Source: Acidobacteriota bacterium
GTDB taxonomy: Bacteria; Acidobacteriota; Terriglobia; Terriglobales; Acidobacteriaceae
Direction: 5' to 3'
NCBI GenBank assembly: GCA_021793595.1
Contig: JAJYSL010000033.1
Coordinates: forward strand, 1 to 31,574
DNA: 31,574 bases
Position numbers and translations under genes: made by a program. Below are positions 1-6,383 of this stretch, piece after piece. Under the pieces are notes generated by a model. That model was not told the origin of the DNA. It ran no database searches and saw nothing but the letters and a program-made list of their open reading frames with translations. Position 1 is the first letter of the stretch. Each line of letters starts with the position of its first letter.

Positions 1-228
1 ACGCTTCCGCCGAGGTCGCTGCGTAGTAACATCAACCTAACCGCCGCCCGCCACTTTCAACTATGCGCGGGACATGCTCGATCAAAAAAAAATCAGGATT
101 TCATACCATGTTTCATTCCGCGTTTTCTTTTGTGCACCCGTGCAGTCGGCTTCTCGTACGGTAACTCGTATTACGATGAGAACGGATCGCGAGAGCCAAA
201 GCGGCGCGCGACGGGAAGGATTACCGAT
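1..228. other. Upstream region with no supported gene
   Basis: I see no convincing gene here. Frame 3 of the plus strand gives the short peptide ASAEVAA followed by a TAG at 24-26, which could be the last residues of a gene entering from the left, but seven residues cannot prove it. The rest is leader sequence for the UbiD gene. An in-frame extension of that gene to 130 exists, but its residues (VGFSYGNSYYDENG) do not look like the family N-terminus. Confidence 0.35.
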
Positions 229-1845
229 TTGGCATATAGCGATCTGCGGCAATGGATTGGAGCACTCGAGAAGGCAGGGGAACTGAAGCACATCAAAACG
301 GAGGTCGACCCGATACTCGAAATATCGGAGATTGCCGATCGCGTGTCGAAACTCAGTCCTCCTTCCCATGCTGCCGGTGGTCCGGCGCTGCTGTTTGAAA
401 ATATCAAAGGCTATCCCGGCGCCAAAGTTTTCATGAATCAATTCGGCAGCGAGCGTCGCATGCGACTCGCGCTCGGCGTCGATTCACTCAATGACGTTGC
501 AGATCGCATTCGCGAGCTGATGAATCTCCGCTCCCCGGAAGGCTTTCTCGACAAGGTCCGCATGCTTCCCATGCTCGCCGAGTTGGGCAAATTCTTCCCC
601 AAACTTGTCAGCGCGAAAGATGCGCCCTGCAAGGAAGTCATCCTCCGCGAAAATTTCAGCGTTCTTGATTTTCCCATCCTGCAATGCTGGCCTCAGGATG
701 GTGGCCGTTTCATCACGCTGCCCTGCGTCATCACGCGCGACCCGCGTAATCCAGCAGGGAAGCGCAATGTCGGCATGTACCGCATGCAGGTCTACGATGG
801 CCAGACCACTGGCATGCACTGGCAGCGGCAGAAAGTAGCCGCCGAACATTATCGTGAACGCCTGCGCCAATCCGCAGAATCGAATTCAGGCGCCGCGGCC
901 AATTCCGCAGCCGCAGTCTCCGCCCGAGTCGCCGTCATGGCCGAAACCGGCGGCGGCGCAACGCTTCCGCCCAACATGACAGTCCGCACGGATGTCGATT
1001 CGCAAACACCCGACCGCCTGCAAGTCGCCGTTGCCATCGGCACCGATCCCGCGACCACATTTTCCGCCATCGTCCCCGCGCCGCCCGAAGTGGAAGAATT
1101 CATCATCGCAGGCTTTCTCCGCCAAAAGCCCGTCGAGCTCGTCCAGTGCGAGACCGTCGATCTGCAGGTCCCCGCCGCGTCAGAAATTGTCCTCGAAGGC
1201 TACGTCCGGCTCGACGAGCTGCGCTCCGAGGGTCCCTTCGGCGATCACACCGGCTTCTACACCTTGCCCGACGACTATCCCGTCCTCCACATCACCTGCA
1301 TCACCCATCGCCGCGATCCCATCTATGCCACCACCATCGTCGGTAAGCCGCCCATGGAAGATGCCTGGATGGGCAAGGCCGTCGAGCGCATTTTTCTGCC
1401 GCTCATGCAGCTCACCATTCCAGAAATCGTCGACATCAATCTGCCCGTCGAGGCGGTCTTTCACAACCTGATGATCGTCTCCATCCGCAAAAGCTATCCC
1501 GGCCACGCGCGCAAAGTGATGAACGCCATCTGGTCGCTTGGCCAGGCCATGTTCACGAAATGCGTCATCGTTGTGGATGAGGATTGCGACGTGCAGGACA
1601 TGCGCGAAGTCGTCCTGCGCGTCACCAACAACATCGATCCCGAGCGCGACATTCAATTCACCCTCGGCCCCATCGATTCGCTCGATCACGCCTCGCGCCT
1701 GCCCAACTACGGCAGCAAGATGGGCATCGACGCCACCCGCAAATGGGCCGCCGAAGGCTTCACCCGTCCCTGGCCCGAAATGCTCCGCATGGACCCCACC
1801 ACCAAATCCAAAATCGACGCCCTCTGGTCCAAGCTGGGATTGTAA
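229..1845 (+). CDS. UbiD-family (prenylated-FMN) decarboxylase
   Basis: This is a UbiD-family decarboxylase of about 538 residues. The family uses prenylated FMN to remove carboxyl groups from aromatic or unsaturated acids, often in ubiquinone or menaquinone synthesis. Supporting motifs are MNQFGSERRM, the cofactor-region stretch GMYRMQVYDGQTTGMHWQ, and the family hallmark GPFGDHTGFYT. I place the start at the TTG at 229: GGAAGGA at 214-220 lies 8 nt upstream and the protein then begins with the typical YSDLRQWI block. An in-frame start at 130 is possible but lacks this support. Between the HWQ block and VAVAIG there is an Ala/Ser/Gly-rich insertion of about 50 residues (SNSGAAANSAAAVSARV and onward) that the family usually lacks. 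No UbiX flavin prenyltransferase gene is nearby. Menaquinone synthesis is a reasonable guess for an acidobacterium, but the substrate cannot be read from the sequence. Confidence 0.9.
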   Translation: MAYSDLRQWIGALEKAGELKHIKTEVDPILEISEIADRVSKLSPPSHAAGGPALLFENIKGYPGAKVFMNQFGSERRMRLALGVDSLNDVADRIRELMNLRSPEGFLDKVRMLPMLAELGKFFPKLVSAKDAPCKEVILRENFSVLDFPILQCWPQDGGRFITLPCVITRDPRNPAGKRNVGMYRMQVYDGQTTGMHWQRQKVAAEHYRERLRQSAESNSGAAANSAAAVSARVAVMAETGGGATLPPNMTVRTDVDSQTPDRLQVAVAIGTDPATTFSAIVPAPPEVEEFIIAGFLRQKPVELVQCETVDLQVPAASEIVLEGYVRLDELRSEGPFGDHTGFYTLPDDYPVLHITCITHRRDPIYATTIVGKPPMEDAWMGKAVERIFLPLMQLTIPEIVDINLPVEAVFHNLMIVSIRKSYPGHARKVMNAIWSLGQAMFTKCVIVVDEDCDVQDMREVVLRVTNNIDPERDIQFTLGPIDSLDHASRLPNYGSKMGIDATRKWAAEGFTRPWPEMLRMDPTTKSKIDALWSKLGL

Positions 1846-1861
1846 GATTGGAAGGTGTCCC

Positions 1862-2767
1862 ATGGTTACGAAAAGCACCACAAAAACTAAACAGCCTCAA
1901 TCTCTCACTGACTTCATAGAAGCATTTGAGGAATACTCATCGAAGTCTAAATATAAATATTGGTTGAATTGCTATCGCGGTCTGCGCGACTCCTCTTGGC
2001 AGAACGTAGCAGGTATATTCCGACCTGAGCTCAATGCGCTTCTTGAAGATGAGAAATGGGCAGTTCGTAAATTGATCTCAGTTCAGCCTCATGAGTTTGC
2101 TTCTGACGAAACCATGTTCGATAAGCTCGTCCGGATGCAGCATTTTGGACTGCCGACTCGATTGCTGGACGTTTCGCGGAATGCATTGGTCGCACTTTAT
2201 TTTGCAACGGACCCGGGCCCTTTTGATAGCAAGCCGAGTGACGGCATGGTCACAGCTTTTGCAATACCGCAGGAGCTCGAGAAGTATTATGACAGCGATT
2301 CCGTAAGTTGCATAGCCAATTTGGCCAATATGACTTCTGATGAGAAGGACAAGATTTATCGATTGACAGAGTCGCTAATTGAACAACCTGAAAAGGAACA
2401 AATTGAAAAATTCAATGAAAGCGAGGTTGTTAAACGACTTCTGCAATTTATCAAAGCTGAAAAATCATATTTCCAGCCAATTATGAAACCCATAGATTTG
2501 TTTGTGCCATATTTTGTCCATCCAAAGATGAGCAACAGGCGAATTCTGGCCCAATCCGGAGCCTTCATTCTCTATGGTATAGATCCATTACAGTCCAAGA
2601 AGATAATTATCCCGGATAAGATCGAAGAAGCACAATTCCCGGTTCCTCAGAAAGCGAAGAAACCCATCCGGAACGCGCTCGAAATTCTTGGTATCAACGA
2701 AAGCACACTTTATCCTGAGATCGACAAGGCTGCATCCTGGATCAAGGATCGCTACACAAGGCCATAG
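1862..2767 (+). CDS. FRG-domain protein
   Basis: A 301-residue protein with an FRG domain, a family named for its Phe/Arg/Gly motif whose biochemical role is unsettled and which often occurs in accessory or phage-defence settings. The signature parts are YRGLRDSSW (residues 38-46) and MQHFGLPTRLLDVSRNALVALYFAT (from about 92, split here as MQHFGLPTRLLD and ALVALYFAT). A later stretch near residues 225-240, including SNRRILAQSGAFILYG, matches the usual C-terminal part. The ATG at 1862 has a strong ribosome site GGAAGGTG at 1850-1857, beginning 5 nt after the ubiD stop. The gene is visibly richer in A and T than its neighbours, which suggests transfer. Its position directly after ubiD could allow read-through transcription, but there is no functional reason to link the two. 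Confidence 0.8.
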   Translation: MVTKSTTKTKQPQSLTDFIEAFEEYSSKSKYKYWLNCYRGLRDSSWQNVAGIFRPELNALLEDEKWAVRKLISVQPHEFASDETMFDKLVRMQHFGLPTRLLDVSRNALVALYFATDPGPFDSKPSDGMVTAFAIPQELEKYYDSDSVSCIANLANMTSDEKDKIYRLTESLIEQPEKEQIEKFNESEVVKRLLQFIKAEKSYFQPIMKPIDLFVPYFVHPKMSNRRILAQSGAFILYGIDPLQSKKIIIPDKIEEAQFPVPQKAKKPIRNALEILGINESTLYPEIDKAASWIKDRYTRP

Positions 2768-2770
2768 GCC

Positions 2771-2799
2771 AACCGCTGTAAGGCGGTTTGAGAACCGCC
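2771..2799. terminator. Mutually exclusive stem-loops between convergent genes
   Basis: Three short repeats can pair in two ways: AACCGC (2771-2776) with GCGGTT (2783-2788), or GGCGGTT (2782-2788) with AACCGCC (2793-2799) around a TGAG loop. The site lies just after the FRG gene and before the end of the opposing DUF2188-like gene, so it may end transcription. There is no clear U-run directly after it. Confidence 0.4.
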
Positions 2800-2839
2800 A
2801 AGAGCGGAAACTCAAATCAAGCAGTGACGCTTTTGACTT

Positions 2840-3046
2840 TTAGAGTCTCCGCCATTTGTCCCTGCCACCAACATTGGTATCACGGATGCGTTCAACGTGA
2901 ATGGCTGCATTCGGGTCCATCTTACGAGCCCTCTCAATGGCTTCAGCCTGGGTTGGAAGGATCGCACTAGCCTTTTCCGAACCAGGTTTTCTTATTGCAT
3001 AATCTCCCCGCTCGCGCCTTTCGATATACACTTCATTTTTAGCCAT
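2840..3046 (-). CDS. DUF2188-like small protein
   Basis: A 68-residue basic protein resembling DUF2188 domain proteins of unknown function. The pattern matches that family: a short beta strand with a basic turn (YIERRERGDYAIRKPGSEKA), then a Thr-Gln-Ala-Glu-Ala-Ile helix start (LPTQAEAIERARKM), then AAIHVERIRDTNVGG at the end. The ATG at 3046 has a purine-rich site AGGAAGGGGG a few bases upstream on the minus strand, which supports real translation. It sits between the FRG gene, which is convergent, and a frameshifted gene transcribed in the same direction. Its job is not known. Confidence 0.7.
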   Translation of the reverse strand: MAKNEVYIERRERGDYAIRKPGSEKASAILPTQAEAIERARKMDPNAAIHVERIRDTNVGGRDKWRRL

Positions 3047-3082
3047 GCAACCCCCTTCCTGCGATTAGAATATACCCATTGG

Positions 3083-3648
3083 TCACCAGTCAGGATGCAA
3101 TACCGGCATGTTCTCGACGGCGCTAACAACGTCACTCGCGTACCTGAACAGCTTTTTAACATGAGCTACGGACAAGGCTTCCGAACCATCGTTGACATGC
3201 ATCAAGTCATTGCTCGCTTTCTCATCCGCCTGAAATTTTCATAGTCGAATGCTTTTCGGATTTGGGGCAGAAATCGCGCGAAATCGATAGGCCCATCCGG
3301 CAGTCCAATCTCGAGGGTTTCGATCAGAACCCTCCTCCCCTCAAACTCATTGGCTGCAAATCCCTTCCTCGAAGAAGGGAGCCATTCAGCAAAAGCACCT
3401 CGAACGGCAAGGATGAGAATGATCCTCTCGGAAAGCTTCTTAGGGACTAATTGTGTGTATCCGCGCTCTCTAAAGCCCTGGAGAGTTGATTTCACTGACT
3501 CCTCAATCGCTAGCCAGCAGAAGACTGTTGCTGCCCGAAGAAAAATATCACGAGTGCGCTTTCCTTTTGGAGTGTCAGGCAGACCAATCGCGAGATGGAG
3601 CAACTCCCTCGCGTCATCTAGTTCCGTGCTGCGGACCAGCCAGCCCAT
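3083..3648 (-). pseudogene. Frameshifted hypothetical gene, possibly HEPN-like
   Basis: The first open frame runs 3648-3202 (148 residues, starting MGWLVRSTELDDARELLHLA). It stops at a TGA, but a second minus-strand frame continues at once with protein-like sequence: ADEKASNDLMHVNDGSEA, then LSVAHVKKLFRYASDVV, ending HPDW at a stop at 3083-3085. Restoring one base near 3229-3232, for example a third G in CAGGCGG, joins the two into a protein of roughly 190 residues. The gene is therefore broken or carries a sequencing error. The mostly helical composition and the NDLMHV segment recall HEPN RNase-like domains, but the catalytic Arg is not clearly placed, so this is a weak suggestion. The frame stays open a few residues above the first ATG (AYNAK), up to a repeat fragment at 3664, so the 5' end may also be lost. 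I do not recognise a named family. Confidence 0.55.
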
Positions 3649-3663
3649 TTTGGCATTATAGGC

Positions 3664-3675
3664 GGGTGCCCCATT
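3664..3675 (+). repeat. Partial copy of the dispersed palindromic repeat
   Basis: GGGTGCCCCATT is identical to the left end of the fuller copies at 3927 and matches the one at 5051 except for its first base. The rest of the repeat is not recognisable after it. As at the other copies, a broken gene lies immediately to its left. Confidence 0.45.
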
Positions 3676-3755
3676 TCAGCATTGTCTTCTCGAAAGAGTA
3701 ATTCTGACTCTCAGAACTTGATAAAGTAATCCCAGTTCATTCCTTGGAGCACCCG

Positions 3756-3959
3756 ATGCCCACCACCTCCAGTACCAGCGTCAAACTCGACACCAAAACG
3801 AAACAGCGTGTCCAGCGTCTGGCCGCTCTGCGTCGTCGTTCACCCCATTGGGTGCTCCGTGAAGGCGTCGAGCAGTATGTGGGGCGGGAAGAGAGGCGGG
3901 AACAGTTCCGCCAGGACGCCCTCGCCGGGTGCCCCATTCAAGCCTTCGTTTGGCTTTGA
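3756..3959 (+). pseudogene. Truncated ribbon-helix-helix (CopG/ParD-like) antitoxin
   Basis: A 67-residue frame with a ribbon-helix-helix DNA-binding region. The beta strand TSVKLDTKTKQRVQRLA and the helices around RRSPHWVLREGVEQYV and REERREQFRQDALA match CopG/ParD-like antitoxins of the type that normally run to about 90 residues. Here the family resemblance stops at QDALA (about residue 57), exactly where the dispersed repeat begins (3927); the last residues GCPIQAFVWL are encoded by the repeat. The C-terminal toxin-binding tail is therefore missing. ATG at 3756 is preferred because GGAG lies 6 nt upstream; TTG at 3744 is the alternative. No partner toxin on the same strand follows. It may still bind DNA, but as an antitoxin it is probably dead. 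Confidence 0.7.
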
Positions 3960-3970
3960 CTGGCTTTGAG
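3927..3970 (+). repeat. Dispersed palindromic repeat, copy 1
   Basis: Starts GGGTGCCCCATTCAAGCC and continues with TTCGTTTGGCTTTGA. It is nearly the same as 5051-5088. CAAGCC (3939-3944) can pair with GGCTTTG (3952-3958) with one bulged base. The unit TGGCTTTGA followed by C or G is doubled at 3951-3960 and 3961-3970. It forms the last codons of the truncated antitoxin frame. Confidence 0.65.
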
Positions 3971-3981
3971 CGAGAGAAAAT

Positions 3982-4410
3982 CTATTCTGTTTCGTTCAGA
4001 AAATCTGCGGGCCGCAAGATGCGCACTTCATTCCACGGATGGAGCGCCAGCAAATCCTGATCGCTGCTGACGATTGCGTCCGCTTCCGACTCGAAGGCCA
4101 GTGCAAGAAACTTGTTGTCCAGCGGATCGCGGCACGCGGGTGCAACGTCCAATTCCGTCCAGTCCCGTACCGTCACAATCCGCACGTTGTTTTCCACGGT
4201 GCGCACGAATTGCCGCCGAGCAGTTTCCGGCAGGTAACGCTGGAACTTGCGCCTCGTCAGGACTTTTTGCAGCTCGTCCAGAGTCTCCCTGCTGGCACAA
4301 ACGTCGCAAAAGCGCAGCGCCCGCAGGAGCGTCTGGTGGGGAACTGAGTCGGGCCGCAACGCTGCAGACACCAGGGTGCTCGTATCGAACACCACCCGAT
4401 GAACCTTCAT
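3982..4410 (-). CDS. PIN-domain toxin of a type II toxin-antitoxin pair
   Basis: A 142-residue PIN-domain protein of the putative toxin PIN family (COG1569 type). PIN toxins are metal-dependent ribonucleases that block growth by cutting RNA. The acidic active-site residues are in place: Asp9 in VVFDTSTLVSAAL, Glu46 in TLDELQKVLTR, Asp95 or Asp98 in CRDPLDNKFLALA, and Asp117 in IVSSDQDLL. Length is normal for the family. Its ATG overlaps the stop of the upstream antitoxin gene by four bases (4407-4410), so the two are translationally coupled. Expression should be set by the promoter and operator at 4718-4760. All key residues are kept, so the toxin is probably active. Confidence 0.9.
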   Translation of the reverse strand: MKVHRVVFDTSTLVSAALRPDSVPHQTLLRALRFCDVCASRETLDELQKVLTRRKFQRYLPETARRQFVRTVENNVRIVTVRDWTELDVAPACRDPLDNKFLALAFESEADAIVSSDQDLLALHPWNEVRILRPADFLNETE

Positions 4411-4694
4411 CTTGACTGGTGGGTCAGGCGATTCACTTCCTCATCGGTCAACTTCGTCGCAGCGGCGGCCTGTGCCGGGGAACGGCTCTTTCTGGCCTGG
4501 GCGGACCATGCTTCTAATTCGGTGACGGCCCGACTGCGTCGCCTTCGGGAATCCAAAAGTTCTTCCATATCGCGCGGAGAGACGATGAACGCAGCCGGAC
4601 GGCCATGTCGCGTCACCGTGACAGTCTCTCGCTGCGCCATGTCGATCAACTGCCCAAAGCGGTTCTGTGCCTCTACGGATGTAACTGTGACCAT
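4407..4694 (-). CDS. Phd/YefM-family antitoxin
   Basis: A 95-residue antitoxin. The N-terminal Phd/YefM DNA-binding fold is clear: VTSVEAQNRFGQLIDMAQRE followed by VTVTRHGRPAAFIVSPRDM. The charged C-terminal part, rich in Arg, Ala and Lys, would wrap the PIN toxin. The start at 4694 has a strong ribosome site GAGGAGGA (4701-4708 on the minus strand) six bases away. It is the first gene of the pair and overlaps the toxin start by 4 nt. Antitoxins of this family repress their own promoter, and a suitable inverted repeat lies upstream at 4732-4760. Confidence 0.9.
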   Translation of the reverse strand: MVTVTSVEAQNRFGQLIDMAQRETVTVTRHGRPAAFIVSPRDMEELLDSRRRRSRAVTELEAWSAQARKSRSPAQAAAATKLTDEEVNRLTHQSR

Positions 4695-4717
4695 TGCTCG
4701 TCCTCCTCAAAATAGCT

Positions 4718-4746
4718 AATATCGATAGTTTATCCATTATGGTCAA
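4718..4746 (-). promoter_or_regulatory. Predicted sigma-70 promoter of the antitoxin-toxin operon
   Basis: On the minus strand a -35 box TTGACC (4746-4741) is followed after 17 bases by a -10 box GATATT (4723-4718). Transcription would begin near 4711, giving a very short leader before the ribosome site at 4708-4701. This is by pattern only. Confidence 0.55.
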
Positions 4747-4760
4747 TTGTGTAAATGGAT
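4732..4760. promoter_or_regulatory. Candidate operator of the toxin-antitoxin operon
   Basis: A perfect 7-bp inverted repeat, ATCCATT (4732-4738) and AATGGAT (4754-4760), brackets the -35 box of the predicted promoter. This is the expected place for binding by the Phd/YefM antitoxin alone or with its toxin. The assignment is inferred from position and symmetry. Confidence 0.45.
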
Positions 4761-4806
4761 ATTCAGCAGCTCTCGCCATCTATGCACCACGCGACGTGAT
4801 CGTACA

Positions 4807-5050
4807 TTACGGATGAAACACCTTGCCTTGCTCCATCATGGCAAGAATCGTCTTCATCCGTTTTTCTCTGGTCTCCGGCTTCTTCGCCGTTTCCAGTCGA
4901 TACACAATCGCATACACATTGGCTTTGTTGAGCGCCTTGAAAAATGCCTCTGCCTTTTTATTTTTTCTCAACTCCTTGAGAAAATCCTCCGGCGGCGCAG
5001 CACTTCTGGAGGAAGCATACGCAGCCTCCCATCGACTATCGGCCTTGGAC
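4807..5050 (-). pseudogene. 3' remnant of a YdeI/OmpD-associated family gene
   Basis: The last 80 or so residues match the C-terminal part of YdeI/OmpD-associated family proteins (linked to bacteriocin protection; function poorly known). Recognisable pieces are KADSRWEAAYASSRSAAPPE, FLKELRKNKKAEAFFKALNK and ANVYAIVYRLETAKKPETRE, with the usual ending MLEQ/MMEQGKVFHP type (here MMEQGKVFHP). Full members are near 190 residues, so the first 110 or more are absent. Homology stops at about 5050, precisely where the dispersed repeat begins. The frame stays open further upstream to 5298, but that part bears no resemblance to the family and has no good start. Confidence 0.75.
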
Positions 5051-5088
5051 GGTGCCCCATTCAAGCGTTTGTCTGGCTTGCGTGGGGG
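5051..5088 (+). repeat. Dispersed palindromic repeat, copy 2
   Basis: GGTGCCCCATTCAAGC opens the copy. CCCCATTCAAGC (5055-5066) pairs with GCTTGCGTGGGG (5076-5087) around a 9-nt loop with one two-base mismatch, giving a strong hairpin typical of REP-like elements. It shares orientation and left edge with copy 1 at 3927 and abuts the truncated YdeI-type gene. Confidence 0.65.
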
Positions 5089-5367
5089 ATGAGTAAGCTG
5101 CCTCCATGCCATCCGGGCTGAAATGATTTCACGCGTCCGGACAGACCCACTTCCTGACTTTCTCCTGTCATCAGCGCCGTCCATTCCGGAACGCCATAGA
5201 ATCAAGATTGATCTTGGAGTCTGCGCTGAGCTCGATGGGTCGATTGGGCCGCTTGCATCAGGGGCGAAAATCCACGATACTGTAAGTTCAGGATCCAAGG
5301 GAAGAAGTCCATGTGTGCAGATATCGCTCTGCGTTCTCTCCTGCTATCAGAAAGGAATATATAAGCT
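5089..5367. other. Non-coding stretch upstream of rpsP
   Basis: No convincing gene lies here. Open frames exist on both strands but show no protein-like pattern, ribosome site or known domain. A small hairpin, GCAGA with TCTGC around a 6-nt loop, lies near 5318-5333. Many bacteria have ffh upstream of rpsP; it is not present. Confidence 0.5.
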
Positions 5368-5622
5368 GTGTTGATGATTCGTCTTTCGCGCGTAGGCGCT
5401 CGCAAGAAACCGTACTACCGAATCGTTGTGATCGAGAAAGACCGTGCCCGCGATGGACGCTCTCTTGAAGTGGTTGGAACGTACAATCCCCGCACCAATC
5501 CTGCAACCGTCGATTTGAAGAAGGATCGCGTGGAGTATTGGACGAGCAAGGGTGCTCAGCTCTCCGATCGGGTCAACAAGCTGGTCGCCAAAGCCTCGAC
5601 GCCGGTAGCGCAAGCGACCTAG
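5368..5622 (+). CDS. rpsP: 30S ribosomal protein S16
   Basis: Small-subunit protein S16, needed for 30S assembly. The whole protein matches: MIRLSRVGARKKPYYRIVV, then RDGRSLEVVGTYNPRTNP and DRVEYWTSKGAQLSDRVNKL. It is 82-84 residues, a normal length. Three in-frame starts lie side by side: GTG 5368, TTG 5371 and ATG 5374. AAAGGA at 5351-5356 is 11 nt from the GTG and 17 nt from the ATG, so the GTG is favoured by spacing while the ATG matches the common conserved start. It heads the usual rpsP-khpA-rimM order. Confidence 0.95.
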   Translation: MLMIRLSRVGARKKPYYRIVVIEKDRARDGRSLEVVGTYNPRTNPATVDLKKDRVEYWTSKGAQLSDRVNKLVAKASTPVAQAT

Positions 5623-5649
5623 GCGGAAGGGTTCACAACGATTTTTGAT

Positions 5650-5678
5650 GGCGCGAACAAAAAGCGCCGATTATTTTT
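5650..5678 (+). terminator. Possible intrinsic terminator after rpsP
   Basis: GGCGC (5650-5654) pairs with GCGCC around an A-rich loop and is followed by GATTATTTTT, a U-rich tail. The stem is short, so it may be weak or only attenuate transcription into khpA. Confidence 0.45.
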
Positions 5679-5706
5679 AGAAGCGCGGTCCCTGGACCGC
5701 GCTTCT
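5679..5706. other. Perfect 13-bp stem-loop downstream of rpsP
   Basis: AGAAGCGCGGTCC (5679-5691) and its exact complement at 5694-5706 are separated by two bases. No U-run follows on the plus strand, so it is not a classical terminator. It lies directly after the weaker candidate at 5650-5678 and may act with it or stabilise the rpsP transcript 3' end. Confidence 0.5.
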
Positions 5707-5911
5707 TCATTGGTGCCATGATCTGACTTTTCCAGCCTGCGAACGATGTTTTCTGCCCGAAAATAACAATTTCGTTCATGGCAGACGCAAGATTTCTCAC
5801 AATAGTAACCTTACTAGTGACTAATGAGTAAACCATAAATAAGCAGACAAATTGACTTTAATTCGGTATAAACGCAATCAGATTTCAACGTTTCACTTTA
5901 TGGGGTTGAGC

Positions 5912-6196
5912 ATGTCAGAAAGTTCTGCGGAGCCGTCCGCAGTCGAGTTGGTTACGGCAATCGCCCGTTCGTTAGTGGATAAGCCGGAGGAAGTTTCAGT
6001 CAACGCAACATCGAGCGAAGCAGGCACCGTCTTGCGGCTGAGGGTCGATCCGACGGATGTCGGAAAGGTGATTGGCAAGCAAGGACGGACGGCTCGTTCG
6101 TTACGAACAATTCTAGGAGCCGTCAGCGTTAAGCTGCATCATCGCTACAGCCTGGAGATTGTGGAAGAAGCCAAGGCGAATTCCGAGTCAGCCTAG
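5912..6196 (+). CDS. khpA: KH-domain RNA-binding protein KhpA
   Basis: A 94-residue single KH-domain protein. KhpA binds RNA and partners with KhpB (Jag/EloR) in several bacteria. The KH core is plain: VDPTDVGKVIGKQGRTARSL, with the GxxG loop GKQG at residues 55-58, followed by LRTILGAVSVKLHHRYSLEI. ATG at 5912 gives the usual MSE-type start; ATG at 5900 and further upstream are in frame but lack a ribosome site, and the site for 5912 is also weak. Position between rpsP and rimM is the standard genomic context. The stop codon TAG lies inside the left arm of the inverted repeat that starts at 6193. Confidence 0.9.
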   Translation: MSESSAEPSAVELVTAIARSLVDKPEEVSVNATSSEAGTVLRLRVDPTDVGKVIGKQGRTARSLRTILGAVSVKLHHRYSLEIVEEAKANSESA

Positions 6197-6323
6197 TACT
6201 ACAGTTGCAGATAGTGAATCGTTTGGGGTAGCTGGACTGTAAACCGTTGATTTTTGGAGGGAGTGCGCGAGTGGGTCGCGATGGAAATCAGGTGGAATCC
6301 ACTATCTACAACTGTAGTACTAG
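6193..6323. repeat. 131-bp element with 24-bp terminal inverted repeats
   Basis: The left arm 6193-6216 (beginning CTAGTACTACAGTTG) and right arm 6300-6323 (ending AACTGTAGTACTAG) are reverse complements over 24 positions with one mismatch. The interior shows no gene. Each arm contains a TACA-NN-TGTA-like core: TACAACTGTA at 6307-6316 is exact and TACAGTTGCA at 6200-6209 has one change, matching the type of site bound by BlaI/MecI/CopY repressors. It may be a non-autonomous mobile element (MITE-like), a paired operator upstream of rimM, or both. No separate target duplication can be claimed because the CTAG ends are self-complementary. Confidence 0.7.
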
Positions 6324-6383
6324 TATGTTTCCCAACGCAGTTTGCGGCATGCGTCGTGTTCCCCCACGTGCAACAATTATGCT

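Noticed and set aside
4747..5121. Plus-strand open frame of 124 codons across the YdeI-type remnant
   Set aside because: It is the antisense of the recognised remnant and ends in the dispersed repeat; it has no ribosome site or family resemblance.
5123..5374. Plus-strand open frame of 83 codons upstream of rpsP
   Set aside because: Composition is not protein-like, no ribosome site is evident, and it shows no domain; treated as non-coding.
5852..5878. Possible promoter for khpA (TTGACT near TATAAA)
   Set aside because: The two boxes are only about 9 bp apart, far from the 16-18 bp needed, and no other -35 box fits.
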